Of a stretch of DNA of 64,000 nucleotides, positions 35,265 to 44,003 are shown piece after piece; the first letter of the stretch is position 1, and each line of letters opens with the position of its first letter. Origin of the DNA: Stenotrophomonas panacihumi (lineage in GTDB: Bacteria; Pseudomonadota; Gammaproteobacteria; Xanthomonadales; Xanthomonadaceae); contig NZ_LLXU01000085.1 in NCBI RefSeq assembly GCF_001431645.1, positions 1 to 64,000 on the forward strand, read 5' to 3'. The position numbers and the translations under genes were made by a program. A model generated the notes under the pieces. The model was not told where the DNA came from. It saw only the letters and a list, made by a program, of their open reading frames with translations, and searched no databases.

Positions 35265-35924
35265 TCAGCCGCAGCCTTCGACGTAGTCGACCTGCGGCGC
35301 CAGCCCCACGCGCCAGCGCGTGACCTTGCCGCCCGCATCGGTCTCGAACACCAGCACGCCGGGCTGGCCGTCCTGCGTGACCCGCAAGACGTGGGCGCCT
35401 TCCTCGTACTTGTGCGGCTGCGTTTCGACATGGCCGGCGTACAGCGTGGTGATGTCGGTCTCCGGCATGCCGACACGGCCACCGCCCGGCGCCAGTTCCT
35501 TGGGATTGGTGCTGTCGTAGCGCACCAGCCTGGCGCCTTCCATCATGAAGCCGAAGCTGCGGTCTTCGACGGCCCACTTCGGGCGCAGGTAATAGCAGCC
35601 CTCCGCACCGTTGGCCGCATCGGGCGCGCCTTCGAGCTGGCCGCCCCATGACTGGCGAACCTGTTCGGGATCCATGCCGAAGCGGACATCGCCATAGCCG
35701 TCCCAGCGCGCGAGCACCTGGCCGCCCTGCTGCAGGCGCGGCGGCAGCGTGCCGGGCGGTGCGGTGGCCGGCGGCACGTCGCCGCTGGGCTGGTCGGCAC
35801 CGGCCTGCGTGGCATCGGCCTGCGCGGCGGCTTGGTCCTGCGCGGGCGTGACCGTTTCGGGCGCGCGTTGGCAGGCCGCGAGCAGCGGAAGGCACAGCAG
35901 CAGTGTGGAAACAGGACGCTTCAT
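35265..35924 (-). CDS. Uncharacterised lipoprotein
   Basis: A 219-residue predicted lipoprotein. The signal peptide ends in a lipobox LLAAC, with Cys18 the acylated residue. An Ala/Pro/Gln-rich linker runs to about residue 65, then comes a globular domain with ARWDGYGDVRFGMDPEQVR, EGCYYLRPKW and a C-terminal VDYVEGCG that may pair cysteines. I do not recognise a functional family with confidence; similar lipoproteins are common in Xanthomonas-type genomes. Start ATG 35924. It is followed by the exchanger gene after 69 bases, but no functional tie is evident. Confidence 0.75.
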   Translation of the reverse strand: MKRPVSTLLLCLPLLAACQRAPETVTPAQDQAAAQADATQAGADQPSGDVPPATAPPGTLPPRLQQGGQVLARWDGYGDVRFGMDPEQVRQSWGGQLEGAPDAANGAEGCYYLRPKWAVEDRSFGFMMEGARLVRYDSTNPKELAPGGGRVGMPETDITTLYAGHVETQPHKYEEGAHVLRVTQDGQPGVLVFETDAGGKVTRWRVGLAPQVDYVEGCG

Positions 35925-35981
35925 CGGCTTCCCCGGCACGATTGACGCGCACAGGCTAACCTCCGATGGCGTGAACACCAT

Positions 35982-36005
35982 GTAGGAGCGGCCTCGGCCG
36001 CGACC
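35982..36005. repeat. REP element with GTAG head
   Basis: GTAGGAGCGGCCTCGGCCGCGACC: a GTAG tetranucleotide followed by the hairpin GCGGCC-TC-GGCCGC. This is the classic REP type of Pseudomonas, Stenotrophomonas and Xanthomonas, normally mobilised by a TnpA_REP (RAYT) transposase encoded elsewhere. A second, imperfect hairpin follows (around 36015-36041), abutting the hmgA stop. Confidence 0.8.
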
Positions 36006-36041
36006 GGCGTGCCCGCATTCGCGGCGTCGTGCCGCGGCGAA

Positions 36042-37346
36042 TCAGGGCGCGACGAAGTGCTTCTTCAGCCCCGTCCAGCACTGCTGGTAATCGCGCTGGC
36101 GGTGCGTTGCGTCCATCGCCTGCGCGGTCGGCCGCAGCACGCCGCGCGTTTCGAACATGAAAGCCATCGTGCCGGTGATCACATCGGGCCTGGACAGGTC
36201 CGCGGCAGAGGCCTTCTCGAACGTGGCCGCATCCGGCCCGTGCCCGCTCATGCAGTTGTGCAGCGACGCGCCGCCCGGCGCGAAGCCTTCGGCCTTGGCG
36301 TCGTACACGCCATGCACCAGCCCCATGAACTCGCTGGCCACGTTGCGATGGAACCACGGCGGACGGAACGTGTGCTGCGCCACCAGCCAGCGCGGCGGGA
36401 AGATCGCGAAATCCATGTTCGCCGTGCCCGGCACTTCGCTCGGCGCGGTGAGCACGGTGAAGATGCTCGGGTCCGGATGGTCGAAGCTGATCGAGCCGAT
36501 CACGTTGAAGCGGCGCAGGTCGTAGCGGTACGGCGCGTAGTTGCCGTGCCAGGCCACCACGTCCAGCGGCGAGTGGCCGATGTCCGCGCGCCACAGCGCG
36601 CCTTCGAACTTGGCGATCAGCTCGAAATCACCGTCCACGTCCTCGAACGCGGCATGCGGCGTTTCGAAATCGCGCGGGTTGGCCAGGCCATTGGCGCCGA
36701 TCGGGCCGAGGTCGGGCAGGCGCAGCAGGCCGCCGAAGTTCTCGCACACATAGCCGCGGGCCTCGCCCTCCGGCAGTTCGACGCGGAAGCGCACGCCGCG
36801 CGGAATCACCGCGACCTGCTGCGGCTCGATCTCCAGCACGCCCAGCTCGGTGAGCAGGCGCAGGCGGCCCAGCTGCGGGACGATCAGCAGCTCGCCATCG
36901 GCGTCGTAGAAATAGCGGCCGCGCATGTCGGCATTGGCGGCGTACAAGTGGATGCCGACGCCGGCATGCGCCGAGGCGCTGCTGTTGCCGCACATCGTGT
37001 ACAGGCCATCGACGAAATCGGTCGGCGCGTCGGGCAGCGGCAGCGGGCTCCAGCGCAGCTGGTCCGGCGACACCGCGCCCTGCGCGAAGTCGTTGTGCAA
37101 ACGCGGCTGCGCGTACGCGCTGAAGTGTCCATGCATCACCGCCGGGCGCAGCCGATACAGCCAGCTGCGACGGTTCTGCCCGCGCGGCGCGGTGAACGCC
37201 GTGCCGGAGAGCTGCTCGGCGTACAGCCCGTGCGCCACCCGCTGCGGCGAGTTCTGCCCAAGCGGCAGCGCGCCGGGCACGGCTTCGGTGGCGAATTCGT
37301 TGCCGAAGCCGCTCTGGTAACCGCGGGTCAGGTCGAGCGTGGTCAT
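36042..37346 (-). CDS. hmgA: Homogentisate 1,2-dioxygenase
   Basis: Fe2+-dependent ring-cleaving enzyme of tyrosine and phenylalanine breakdown, converting homogentisate to maleylacetoacetate; 434 residues, the family's usual length. It starts [21 protein letters not shown]. The iron ligands fall in [15 protein letters not shown] (His and Glu) and [17 protein letters not shown] (His). It lies 35 bases downstream of hppD, forming the operon hppD-hmgA. The next pathway gene (maleylacetoacetate isomerase) is not adjacent. Confidence 0.97.
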   Translation of the reverse strand: MTTLDLTRGYQSGFGNEFATEAVPGALPLGQNSPQRVAHGLYAEQLSGTAFTAPRGQNRRSWLYRLRPAVMHGHFSAYAQPRLHNDFAQGAVSPDQLRWSPLPLPDAPTDFVDGLYTMCGNSSASAHAGVGIHLYAANADMRGRYFYDADGELLIVPQLGRLRLLTELGVLEIEPQQVAVIPRGVRFRVELPEGEARGYVCENFGGLLRLPDLGPIGANGLANPRDFETPHAAFEDVDGDFELIAKFEGALWRADIGHSPLDVVAWHGNYAPYRYDLRRFNVIGSISFDHPDPSIFTVLTAPSEVPGTANMDFAIFPPRWLVAQHTFRPPWFHRNVASEFMGLVHGVYDAKAEGFAPGGASLHNCMSGHGPDAATFEKASAADLSRPDVITGTMAFMFETRGVLRPTAQAMDATHRQRDYQQCWTGLKKHFVAP

Positions 37347-37381
37347 GGCGGCGTTCCTCGGCGGCGGGGCGTGGGCGGCGA

Positions 37382-38494
37382 TTACAGCACGCCGCGCTTC
37401 ATCTGGTCGCGTTCGATGGACTCGAACAGCGCCTGGAAATTGCCTTCGCCGAAGCCCTCGTTGCCCTTGCGCTGGATGATCTCGAAGAAGATCGGCCCGA
37501 TGCAGTTCTCGGTGAAGATCTGCAGCAGCTTGCGCTGCTTGGTTTCCGGGTCGGCGTCGATGAGGATCTTGTTGCGGCGCAGGCGCGGCACGTCCTCGCC
37601 GTTGTCCGGGATGCGCAGGTCGACCACGTCGAAATAGGTATCGGGCGTATCCAGGAACGTCACGCCCTGGGCGCGCATCGCCTCGACCGTGTCGTAGATG
37701 TTGTCGGTGAAGCAGGCGATGTGCTGGATGCCCTCGCCCTTGTAGGCGTCGAGGTATTCGTTGATCTGGCTCTTCGGGTCGGAGGACTCGTTGAGCGGGA
37801 TGCGCACGATGCCGTCCGGCGCGGTCATCGCCTTGGACACCAGGCCGGTCTTGGCGCCCTTGATGTCGAAATAGCGGATCTCGCGGAAGTTGAACAGCCG
37901 CTCGTAGTAATCCGACCACTGCTGCATGTTGCCGAAATACAGGTTGTGCGTGAGGTGGTCGATGAAGGTCAGGCCGAAGCCCTTGGGGTCCTGGTCCACG
38001 CCGGTGATCGGCTCGAAGTCGCCTTCGTAGATGCTGCCGGCATCACCGTAACGATCCACCAGGTACAGCATGCAGTCGCCGATGCCCTTGACCACCGGCG
38101 CGTCGACCGCGCGGCTGTCCGGCTTGTGGTCGATGGCCACGCCCCCGTTGGCGAGCACACCCTCGTACACTTCACCGGCCGGCTTGCGGAAGCGGATGGC
38201 AAAGCCGCAGGCGCAGGGGCCGTGCTGGGCGGCGAAGTCGGCGGCGAACGAATCCGGGTCCTCGTTGACCAGGAAGTTCACCCCGCCCTGGCGGTACAGC
38301 GTGATCGGCCGCGACTTGTGCTTCATCACCGCGGTGAAGCCCATCTTGCGGAAGTAGTCGTGCAGGTCCACGGGGCTGCCGGCCGGGGCGGCGAATTCGA
38401 CGAACTCGAAACCGTCGATGCCCATGGGGTTCTCGAACGTGGTGACCTGCATGCCCAGGTTGGGCGCGGACGAGGAGTGGACTTGGGCGTTCAT
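37382..38494 (-). CDS. hppD: 4-hydroxyphenylpyruvate dioxygenase
   Basis: Fe2+-dependent enzyme converting 4-hydroxyphenylpyruvate to homogentisate; 370 residues with two vicinal-oxygen-chelate domains. The iron ligands are the His in [14 protein letters not shown], the His in [15 protein letters not shown] and the Glu in [20 protein letters not shown], where the final [13 protein letters not shown] helix is diagnostic. Start ATG 38494. The promoter (38586-38614) carries an operator-like palindrome in its spacer and is divergent from a MarR regulator gene. Confidence 0.97.
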   Translation of the reverse strand: MNAQVHSSSAPNLGMQVTTFENPMGIDGFEFVEFAAPAGSPVDLHDYFRKMGFTAVMKHKSRPITLYRQGGVNFLVNEDPDSFAADFAAQHGPCACGFAIRFRKPAGEVYEGVLANGGVAIDHKPDSRAVDAPVVKGIGDCMLYLVDRYGDAGSIYEGDFEPITGVDQDPKGFGLTFIDHLTHNLYFGNMQQWSDYYERLFNFREIRYFDIKGAKTGLVSKAMTAPDGIVRIPLNESSDPKSQINEYLDAYKGEGIQHIACFTDNIYDTVEAMRAQGVTFLDTPDTYFDVVDLRIPDNGEDVPRLRRNKILIDADPETKQRKLLQIFTENCIGPIFFEIIQRKGNEGFGEGNFQALFESIERDQMKRGVL

Positions 38495-38585
38495 GGCGTA
38501 CCTCCGGCTTGGACGACCCCGCCGCATCGGAACAGGTGCGGGCGGACTGAAGACCCGCGAGAATGGGCGGGTCGAGCTAGCATCC

Positions 38586-38614
38586 CTTATAGTTTCACCT
38601 GAAACAACCATCAA
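38586..38614 (-). promoter_or_regulatory. hppD promoter
   Basis: On the minus strand TTGATG (38614-38609), a 17-base spacer and TATAAG (38591-38586) form a near-consensus sigma-70 promoter about 92 bases before the hppD start. The spacer is almost filled by the palindrome at 38592-38605, so a bound repressor would block RNA polymerase directly. TATAGT (38588-38593) on the other strand could be the -10 of the regulator gene. Confidence 0.8.
38592..38605. promoter_or_regulatory. MarR-type operator GTTTCA-N2-TGAAAC
   Basis: A perfect 14-base palindrome GTTTCACCTGAAAC between the divergent hppD and MarR genes, 23 bases before the regulator's start codon. Its position in both promoters fits autorepression and repression of hppD-hmgA. 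Confidence 0.7.
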
Positions 38615-38627
38615 GGTGCACTGCAAC

Positions 38628-39131
38628 ATGAGCCCACCGGAAATACCCGCTGGCGGGGGCCAGCGACCCAATCGCGCATTGCTGGACCTGGAGCAGTTCC
38701 TGCCCTACCGGCTGAGCGTGTTGTCCAACCGCGTGAGCGGGAACATCGCCAGGGTGTACGGCGACCGTTACGGCCTGGTAATCCCGGAGTGGCGGGTGAT
38801 GACCGTGCTGGCGCTGTATCCGGGTTCGTCGGCCAGCGAGGTCTCCGACCGCACGGCGATGGACAAGGTGGCTGTGAGCCGCGCGGTAGCGCGGTTGCTG
38901 GAGCGCGGCTTCATCAAGCGCGAGATGCACGGCGACGACCGCCGGCGTTCGGTGCTGGCGCTGTCCGAATCGGGCTTCGAGGCCTACGAGATCATCGCGC
39001 CGATGGTGATCGACTGCGAACGCCGCCTGCTGGCGCCGCTGACCGAGGAAGAGCGCGCCACGCTGGACCGGCTGATCGACAAGCTGGCCGATGTCGGGCT
39101 GGAAAGCATGCAGGGCGGCGCGGCACCGTAG
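38628..39131 (+). CDS. MarR family transcriptional regulator of tyrosine catabolism
   Basis: A 167-residue winged-helix regulator of the MarR family. The dimerisation N-terminus is RPNRALLDLEQFLPYRLSVL. The DNA-binding region is PEWRVMTVLALYPGSSASEV followed by the recognition segment AMDKVAVSRAVARLLERG, and the wing is KREMHGDDRRRSVLALSESG. Start ATG 38628. Divergence from hppD with a palindrome in the shared promoter makes it the probable repressor of hppD-hmgA, with a pathway intermediate such as homogentisate or hydroxyphenylpyruvate as the likely ligand (inference from similar systems). Confidence 0.9.
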   Translation: MSPPEIPAGGGQRPNRALLDLEQFLPYRLSVLSNRVSGNIARVYGDRYGLVIPEWRVMTVLALYPGSSASEVSDRTAMDKVAVSRAVARLLERGFIKREMHGDDRRRSVLALSESGFEAYEIIAPMVIDCERRLLAPLTEEERATLDRLIDKLADVGLESMQGGAAP

Positions 39132-39155
39132 CGCCAAGCCCGCTCTGCGAAACGA

Positions 39156-39182
39156 AGAAGGCCCGCATCGCGCGGGCCTTCT
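39156..39182. terminator. Bidirectional terminator between the MarR and thioredoxin-like genes
   Basis: An AGAAGGCCCGC/GCGGGCCTTCT stem with a five-base loop between two convergent genes. The T-tracts are short on both strands. Confidence 0.7.
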
Positions 39183-39200
39183 GTCGTCATGGCATGGACA

Positions 39201-39788
39201 TCACGCCTTCGGCGGCGCCCAGGCCTTGAGGAAGTCGAAGAACTTCTTGCGATCGTAGCTCTTGCCCTTCTCCAGCTCGCCGGTGAACTGCGAGTGCAGC
39301 AGCTTGCCGTCGTTGTCGAGCACGAAGATATGCGGGTAGCCCTTGATCTCCGGGTACTGCGACAGGAACGCCTGGTTCTCGTTCTCCGGGCTGTAGTTGA
39401 CCTTCACCCAGACGAAGTTGGCATCGCGGAAGCTGCGCAGCTCGCCGTCGCCGCCGATGAAGTCGTCGAGGATGTGGCACCACGAGCACCACTCCCCGCC
39501 CACGTCCAGCAGGATGCGCTTGCCGCCGCGCTTGGCCTCGACCTTGGCGGTTTCCAGGTCGGCGACCGGGTCGCGCGCCGGGTCGAAGCTGGCGCTCAGC
39601 GCCGCCGCGGCGGCGATGTCGGCGGCGGTGGGCGTATTGCCCGACGCCACCGGCTGGGTCGGGTCTGCCACCGGCGGCTTCTGCATCGACGTATCCAGCG
39701 GCTTGGGCGCCGGCTGGGTGTCCTCGGCCTGCTGGCCGCAGCCAGCGAGGGTGAGGGCGAACAGGGCAGTGGTGAGCAGTTTCTTCAT
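39201..39788 (-). CDS. Thioredoxin-fold lipoprotein
   Basis: A 195-residue predicted lipoprotein. The lipobox is LTLAGC (Cys17), followed by a Pro/Ala/Gln-rich linker and a thioredoxin-like domain (about 80-190). The redox motif is CSWC (Cys101-Cys104) in LLDVGGEWCSWCHILDDF, and the cis-proline region is KGYPHIFVLDNDGKLL. It is probably a periplasmic disulfide reductase or oxidase anchored to a membrane; the WCxWC form resembles DUF255/thioredoxin_7 proteins. Start is the ATG at 39788 after AAGGA. The peptide transporter gene ends 10 bases upstream, so they may be co-transcribed. Confidence 0.85.
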   Translation of the reverse strand: MKKLLTTALFALTLAGCGQQAEDTQPAPKPLDTSMQKPPVADPTQPVASGNTPTAADIAAAAALSASFDPARDPVADLETAKVEAKRGGKRILLDVGGEWCSWCHILDDFIGGDGELRSFRDANFVWVKVNYSPENENQAFLSQYPEIKGYPHIFVLDNDGKLLHSQFTGELEKGKSYDRKKFFDFLKAWAPPKA

Positions 39789-39798
39789 CAAGGATTCC

Positions 39799-41322
39799 TT
39801 ACTTCACGCCGTGCATGAGTTTGTTGATCAGCGGCGCGATGAGGAACAGCAGTACGCCGGCGCCGAGCAATGACCAGAACCCGAAGGTATAGCCTTTCAG
39901 CGCCGACTGCACGCTCATGCCACTTTCGCCGCTCACCACGCCGGCGAAGATGCCCGAGAGGTTGTTGCCGATGCCGGTGGAGAGGAACCAGCCGCCCATG
40001 CCGAAGCCGACCAGACGCACCGGGGCCAGCTTGGTCACCATCGACAGGCCGATCGGCGACAGGCACAGCTCGCCCACCGACTGGATGACGTAGACCATGA
40101 ACAGCGTCCAGAACGGGATCTTGCCGGCATCGTTCACCAGCGAGGACAGCGCGAACATCAGCAGCAGGAACGCCAGGCCATTGAACAGCAGGCCCAGGCC
40201 GAACTTGCGCGGGATCGACGGGTTGGCATTGCGCATCGCGATCCAGATCCACGCGATGATCGGCGCCAGGGTGATGATGGCAATGGAGTTGACCGACTGG
40301 AACCACGCGGTCGGGAAGGTCCAGTCACCGAACTGGCGGTTGACGATGTTGTCGGCCAGGAAGGTGAACGAACTGCCGGCCTGCTCGAAGAACATCCAGA
40401 ACAGCACGTTGAAGGCGAAAATGATCAGCATCGCGATCACCCGGTCGCGCTGCACCTTGCCCTCGCGGATGCCTTCGGCCAGCAGCAGCACCGCGAGCGC
40501 GACGAACAGCACGCTGAGGATGCCCTGCAGCACGTTGGCGCCGGCGGCGAGCATGAAGTACACGCACGGGATCGCCACGATGCAGCCCAGCAGCACGTAG
40601 ATCACGCGCGCGAAACCGCCGGTGTTGGGCGCTGGCGCGCCGATGCCCTTGAGCTGCGCGCGGCCGATCAAGAACCAGACCAGGCTGATCAGCATGCCGA
40701 TGCCCGATGCGATGAACACGATCTTGTAGGACGGCATCGCCTGCGTGCCGAACACGCGCTCGGCGAGCTGCTGGGTCAGCACCGGCGAGATCATCGCGCC
40801 CAGGTTGATGCCCATGTAGAAGATGGTGAAGCCACTATCGCGACGCGGATCCGACACGCCGTACAGCTGCCCGACCATGGCCGAGATGTTCGGCTTGAAC
40901 AGGCCGTTGCCGACCACCACGGTCGCCAGGCCGATCTCGAACAGCTGCTGGTTCGGCACCGCGATCAGGAACAGGCCCGCGGCCATGACGCTGGCGCCGA
41001 CCAGGATGGAGCGCTGGTAGCCCAGCACCCGGTCCGCGACGTAGCCGCCGAAGATCGCCGCGGCGTACACCAGCGCCAGGTACGCGCCATAAGTGCGGCC
41101 GGCCGGCGCCTGGCCGCTGCCATCGCCGCCGAAGAACTGGGCCACGATGTACAGCACCAGCGCCCAGCGGATGCCGTAGAACGCGAAGCGCTCCCAGAAC
41201 TCCGTCATGAACAGCATCCACAGCGGCTTGGGATGGCCGAGGATGGTCTTGAACTCTGGGATGGGCGCGGACGGCGGCGGCTGGTCGGAGGCGGATTTCG
41301 GCGCGACGGCGTCAACGCTCAT
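39799..41322 (-). CDS. POT family proton-coupled peptide transporter
   Basis: A 507-residue, 14-helix peptide:H+ symporter of the POT/PTR family for di- and tripeptides. The family signatures are FWERFAFYGIRWALVLYIV (the ExxERFxYY region, here EFWERFAFYG), the GGYVADRVLGYQRSILVGA loop, GLFKPNISAMVGQLY, and the helix-7-10 segment MFFEQAGSSFTFLADNIVNR. Start ATG 41322 follows AAGGGA. Peptide uptake fits the amino-acid catabolic genes on both sides. The upstream 337 bases are a hairpin-rich repeat region. Confidence 0.93.
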   Translation of the reverse strand: MSVDAVAPKSASDQPPPSAPIPEFKTILGHPKPLWMLFMTEFWERFAFYGIRWALVLYIVAQFFGGDGSGQAPAGRTYGAYLALVYAAAIFGGYVADRVLGYQRSILVGASVMAAGLFLIAVPNQQLFEIGLATVVVGNGLFKPNISAMVGQLYGVSDPRRDSGFTIFYMGINLGAMISPVLTQQLAERVFGTQAMPSYKIVFIASGIGMLISLVWFLIGRAQLKGIGAPAPNTGGFARVIYVLLGCIVAIPCVYFMLAAGANVLQGILSVLFVALAVLLLAEGIREGKVQRDRVIAMLIIFAFNVLFWMFFEQAGSSFTFLADNIVNRQFGDWTFPTAWFQSVNSIAIITLAPIIAWIWIAMRNANPSIPRKFGLGLLFNGLAFLLLMFALSSLVNDAGKIPFWTLFMVYVIQSVGELCLSPIGLSMVTKLAPVRLVGFGMGGWFLSTGIGNNLSGIFAGVVSGESGMSVQSALKGYTFGFWSLLGAGVLLFLIAPLINKLMHGVK

Positions 41323-41359
41323 AAGGATGTCCCTTGCGTATTCATGAAAGGCTGGGTGC

Positions 41360-41395
41360 CCCCGGCCATGCCGGGGCGACGGGCGAGGATCGCCC
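41360..41395. repeat. Pair of perfect hairpins, second with a GGA loop
   Basis: CCCCGGC-CAT-GCCGGGG (41360-41376) is followed four bases later by GGGCGA-GGA-TCGCCC (41381-41395). The GGA-loop hairpin matches the style of the hairpin at 41542-41558 in the neighbouring inverted repeat. Confidence 0.5.
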
Positions 41396-41501
41396 GCAGG
41401 CTGCATTCACGTCAACGTCACGCGCCAAGCGCCGCCGGAAAACGCGCGAGCTTTGCAGGCCGCGCAGCCCCGCTCTTGATCTTCCTGCAGGTCGCGTTGG
41501 C

Positions 41502-41633
41502 CTGTCGGGCGTCCGGGGGCCATGCCCTGGCGGGGGCGTGGGGCGACAGGATGTCGCCTCACGAGCTCGAGGCCATGGATGGCCGCTTTCGGCGTCCCCC
41601 GCCGGGGCATGGCCCCCGGGCGCCGCGCGACAG
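41502..41633. repeat. Nested inverted repeat, possible non-autonomous repeat element
   Basis: The outer arms GGGGGCCATGCCCTGGCGGG (extending to 41515-41536) and the complementary 41596-41617 match at 21 of 22 positions, and similarity continues outward to about 41502 and 41633. Between the arms lie two further perfect hairpins, GGCGACA-GGA-TGTCGCC (41542-41558) and GGCCAT-GG-ATGGCC (41571-41584). The nested layout suggests a MITE-like or REP-cluster element; no flanking target duplication is obvious. Confidence 0.6.
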
Positions 41634-41659
41634 CCCAAAGCTCTGCGACAAGAACCACC

Positions 41660-42523
41660 TCAGCTATCGCTGAGCCCGATGGAAGTCCGCACATCGAACA
41701 GCTCGGGGAAGAAGGTCAGCGCCAGCGCCTGCTGCAGGAACCCCACCCCGCTCGACCCGCCGGTCCCGCGCTTGAACCCGATCACCCGCATCACCGTACG
41801 CATGTGGCGGAAGCGCCACAGCTGGAACTGGGTCTCCAGGTCGACCAGGTCCTCGCACAGCGAGTACTCGCGCCAGTACACGTCGGTGTTTTCGTAGATC
41901 CGCTCGAACACCGGCCGCAGCGCCGGGTCGGACACATGCGAGGTCGTCCAGTCGCGCGCCAGGTACTGCCCGGGGATGGCATGCCCGAAACGGGCCAGGT
42001 AGCGCAGGAATTCCTCGTACAGGCTCGGCGCTTCCAGCACCTCGCGCAGGCGGCCCTGCCCTTCCGGGTCATGGCCGAACACCTGCAGCATCTGCGCATT
42101 CTTGTTGCCGAGCAGGAACTCGATGTAGCGGTACTGCAGCGACTGGAACCCCGACGCCGGCCCCAGCACGTCGCGGAAGCCCATGTATTCCGAAGGCGTC
42201 AGCGTCTCCAGCACCGACCACTGCTCGGTCAGCTGCCGCAGCACCTGCTTGCTGCGCGCCAGCACCTTGCGGCACTGCCACACCTCGTCGCGCTGCAGGT
42301 GGCCGATCGCCGCGCGCAGCTCGTGCGCCAGCAGCTTCAGCCACAGCTCCGAGGTCTGGTGCTGGATGATGAAGAGCATCTCGTCGTGGTGCGGCGGGTC
42401 GGACAGCGGCTGCTGGGCGGTCAGCAGCTGGTCCAGGCGCAGGTAGCCGCCGTAGGTCAGCCGGCCCTGCAGGTCGGTGTGGATGCCGGCTTCCAGATCG
42501 CGCTGGTTCTTGTCGACGGACAT
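41660..42523 (-). CDS. kynA: Tryptophan 2,3-dioxygenase
   Basis: Heme dioxygenase opening the indole ring of L-tryptophan to N-formylkynurenine, the first step of the kynurenine pathway; 287 residues. Conserved segments are [33 protein letters not shown] (substrate-binding), [18 protein letters not shown], and [20 protein letters not shown] with the proximal heme-ligand histidine, followed by the [11 protein letters not shown] loop. Start ATG 42523. It stands alone here, divergent from the 2-oxo acid dehydrogenase operon; other kynurenine genes are not in the window. Confidence 0.97.
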   Translation of the reverse strand: MSVDKNQRDLEAGIHTDLQGRLTYGGYLRLDQLLTAQQPLSDPPHHDEMLFIIQHQTSELWLKLLAHELRAAIGHLQRDEVWQCRKVLARSKQVLRQLTEQWSVLETLTPSEYMGFRDVLGPASGFQSLQYRYIEFLLGNKNAQMLQVFGHDPEGQGRLREVLEAPSLYEEFLRYLARFGHAIPGQYLARDWTTSHVSDPALRPVFERIYENTDVYWREYSLCEDLVDLETQFQLWRFRHMRTVMRVIGFKRGTGGSSGVGFLQQALALTFFPELFDVRTSIGLSDS

Positions 42524-42841
42524 GGGCGTGGGGGTCTTGAGGGGCGGCAAGGTTAACCCAGCAGCTCGCGCTGGTAGGGGCATGCGCTGCAGCACTTGCC
42601 GGCGGCTGAAGCGGAACCCAATGGAAAAATCACCCGCGCCTAGCGCATTCAGCCCATCGCCGACTCTTGCACCGCAGCAACACTGCAACCCACGGCGGAC
42701 AAGCCTGCGGCAAAAATGAACGGGCACAATTGCTGCGAATGCAGCATGTTTCTTGCTGCGGCGCAGGAAGGGCTGCGGTCACGCAGTCCTTACCATAGCG
42801 CTTCGTATCATTTGAAACTTCCTGTCGAAGGTGCAGTTCGC
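42524..42841. promoter_or_regulatory. Divergent control region between kynA and the 2-oxo acid dehydrogenase operon
   Basis: This 318-base gap holds no supported gene. It must contain both promoters. At 42805-42818 lies GTATCATTTGAAAC, an 11 of 14 match to the hppD operator palindrome with one perfect half-site (GTTTCA on the minus strand). TATCAT at 42806-42811 could be a -10 for the rightward operon. Confidence 0.5.
42805..42818. promoter_or_regulatory. Second copy of the MarR-type operator (imperfect)
   Basis: GTATCATTTGAAAC compared with GTTTCACCTGAAAC at hppD: the spacing is identical, one half-site (TGAAAC) is perfect, and the other differs at one base. It lies 24 bases before the E1 alpha start codon. 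Binding by the same MarR protein is inferred. Confidence 0.4.
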
Positions 42842-43924
42842 ATGACCGTAGCCGCCCAGTTCGAGATCGAGTACCTGCAATACCTGGACGCGGACGGCCA
42901 GCCCGTGCGCGACCTGCCCGCTTCCTGCGACCCGCAGACCCTGCTGACCTTGTTCAAGCAGATGCTCTACGTGCGCACCTTCGACACCAAGGCCGTCGCC
43001 CTGCAGCGTACCGGCAAGCTGGGCACCTATGCCTCCTGCCTGGGCCACGAAGCGACCCACGTCGGCGTCGGCGCCTCGATGAAGACCGGCGACGTGTTCG
43101 CCCCCAGCTACCGCGAGTATGGCGCGATGTTCATGCGCGGCGTGCGCCCGCGCGACGTGCTGCTGTACTGGGGCGGCGACGAGCGCGGCAACGACTATGC
43201 CCGCGACGCCGATGCCGCCATCGACTTCCCCTTCTGCGTGCCGATCTCCACCCAGTGCCTGCATGCCGCCGGCGCGGCGCTGGCGTTCAAGCTGCGCGGC
43301 GAACAGCACGTCGCCGTGTCCAGCTGCGGCGACGGCGGCAGCTCCAAGACCGACTTCTACGCCGCGCTCAACTCGGCCGGCGCCTACAAGCTGCCGCTGA
43401 TCCTGTGCGTGGTGAACAACGGCTGGGCGATCTCGGTGCCGCGCTCGGCGCAGACCGGCGCGCAGACCCTGGCCCAGAAGGGCCTGGCCGGTGGCCTGTT
43501 CTGCCTGCAGGTGGACGGCAACGACCTCATCGCCGTGCTCGAAGCCATGCGCCAGGCGCGCGAACGCGCGCTGGCCGGGGAAGGCGGCACGGTGATCGAG
43601 TTCATGACCTACCGCCTCTCCGACCACACCACCGCCGACGATGCGCGCCGCTACCGTGGCGAGCAGGAGGTCAAGGACGCGTGGCTGGTCGAGCCGATGC
43701 TGCGCCTGCGCAAGTACCTCACCGGCCTGGGCCTGTGGAGCGAGGCGGACGAGAACGCGTGGAAGGAAGAATGCGGCGCGCGCGTGGACGAGGAGGTCAA
43801 CGCCTACCTCAACACCCCGGTGCAGCCGGTCGAGGCGATGTTCGATTACCTGTATGCCGATCCGCCGCCGGACCTGCTCGCCCAACGCGCCGCGGCCCTG
43901 GCCCTGGAGAACCGCCATGGATGA
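42842..43924 (+). CDS. 2-oxo acid dehydrogenase E1 component, alpha subunit
   Basis: The alpha subunit of a thiamine-diphosphate-dependent E1 (branched-chain 2-oxo acid or pyruvate dehydrogenase type), 360 residues. The ThDP motif GDG...NN is complete: SCGDGGSSKTDFYAAL (GDG at 163-165) through LCVVNNGWAIS (NN at 192-193). Other family segments are RTGKLGTYASCLGHEA and the phosphorylation-loop-like YRLSDHTTADDARRYR. Start ATG 42842. With kynA divergent and tyrosine genes nearby I favour the branched-chain role, but sequence alone does not separate it from pyruvate. It overlaps an upstream candidate start of the E1 beta gene. Confidence 0.92.
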   Translation: MTVAAQFEIEYLQYLDADGQPVRDLPASCDPQTLLTLFKQMLYVRTFDTKAVALQRTGKLGTYASCLGHEATHVGVGASMKTGDVFAPSYREYGAMFMRGVRPRDVLLYWGGDERGNDYARDADAAIDFPFCVPISTQCLHAAGAALAFKLRGEQHVAVSSCGDGGSSKTDFYAALNSAGAYKLPLILCVVNNGWAISVPRSAQTGAQTLAQKGLAGGLFCLQVDGNDLIAVLEAMRQARERALAGEGGTVIEFMTYRLSDHTTADDARRYRGEQEVKDAWLVEPMLRLRKYLTGLGLWSEADENAWKEECGARVDEEVNAYLNTPVQPVEAMFDYLYADPPPDLLAQRAAALALENRHG

Positions 43925-44003
43925 GATCAAGCGCAGCACCGCCAGCACCACGGCTTCGCACGACGCGGCCGCCCACCACGCCGCCGAGCGAGGAACCCCC
44001 GCG

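Larger units (their letters stand above)
41323..41659. other. Hairpin-rich gene-free region upstream of the peptide transporter
   Basis: It contains no supported gene. Two adjacent perfect hairpins CCCCGGC-CAT-GCCGGGG (41360-41376) and GGGCGA-GGA-TCGCCC (41381-41395) lie near the transporter start, and a long nested inverted repeat occupies 41502-41633. The stretch between them (41396-41501) shows nothing notable. Confidence 0.6.

Noticed and set aside
43917-44003. N-terminal extension of E1 beta starting at ATG 43917
   Set aside because: The added residues (Ser/Thr/His/Ala-rich) lack similarity to the family, while ATG 44004 has a good ribosome site; kept only as an alternative.
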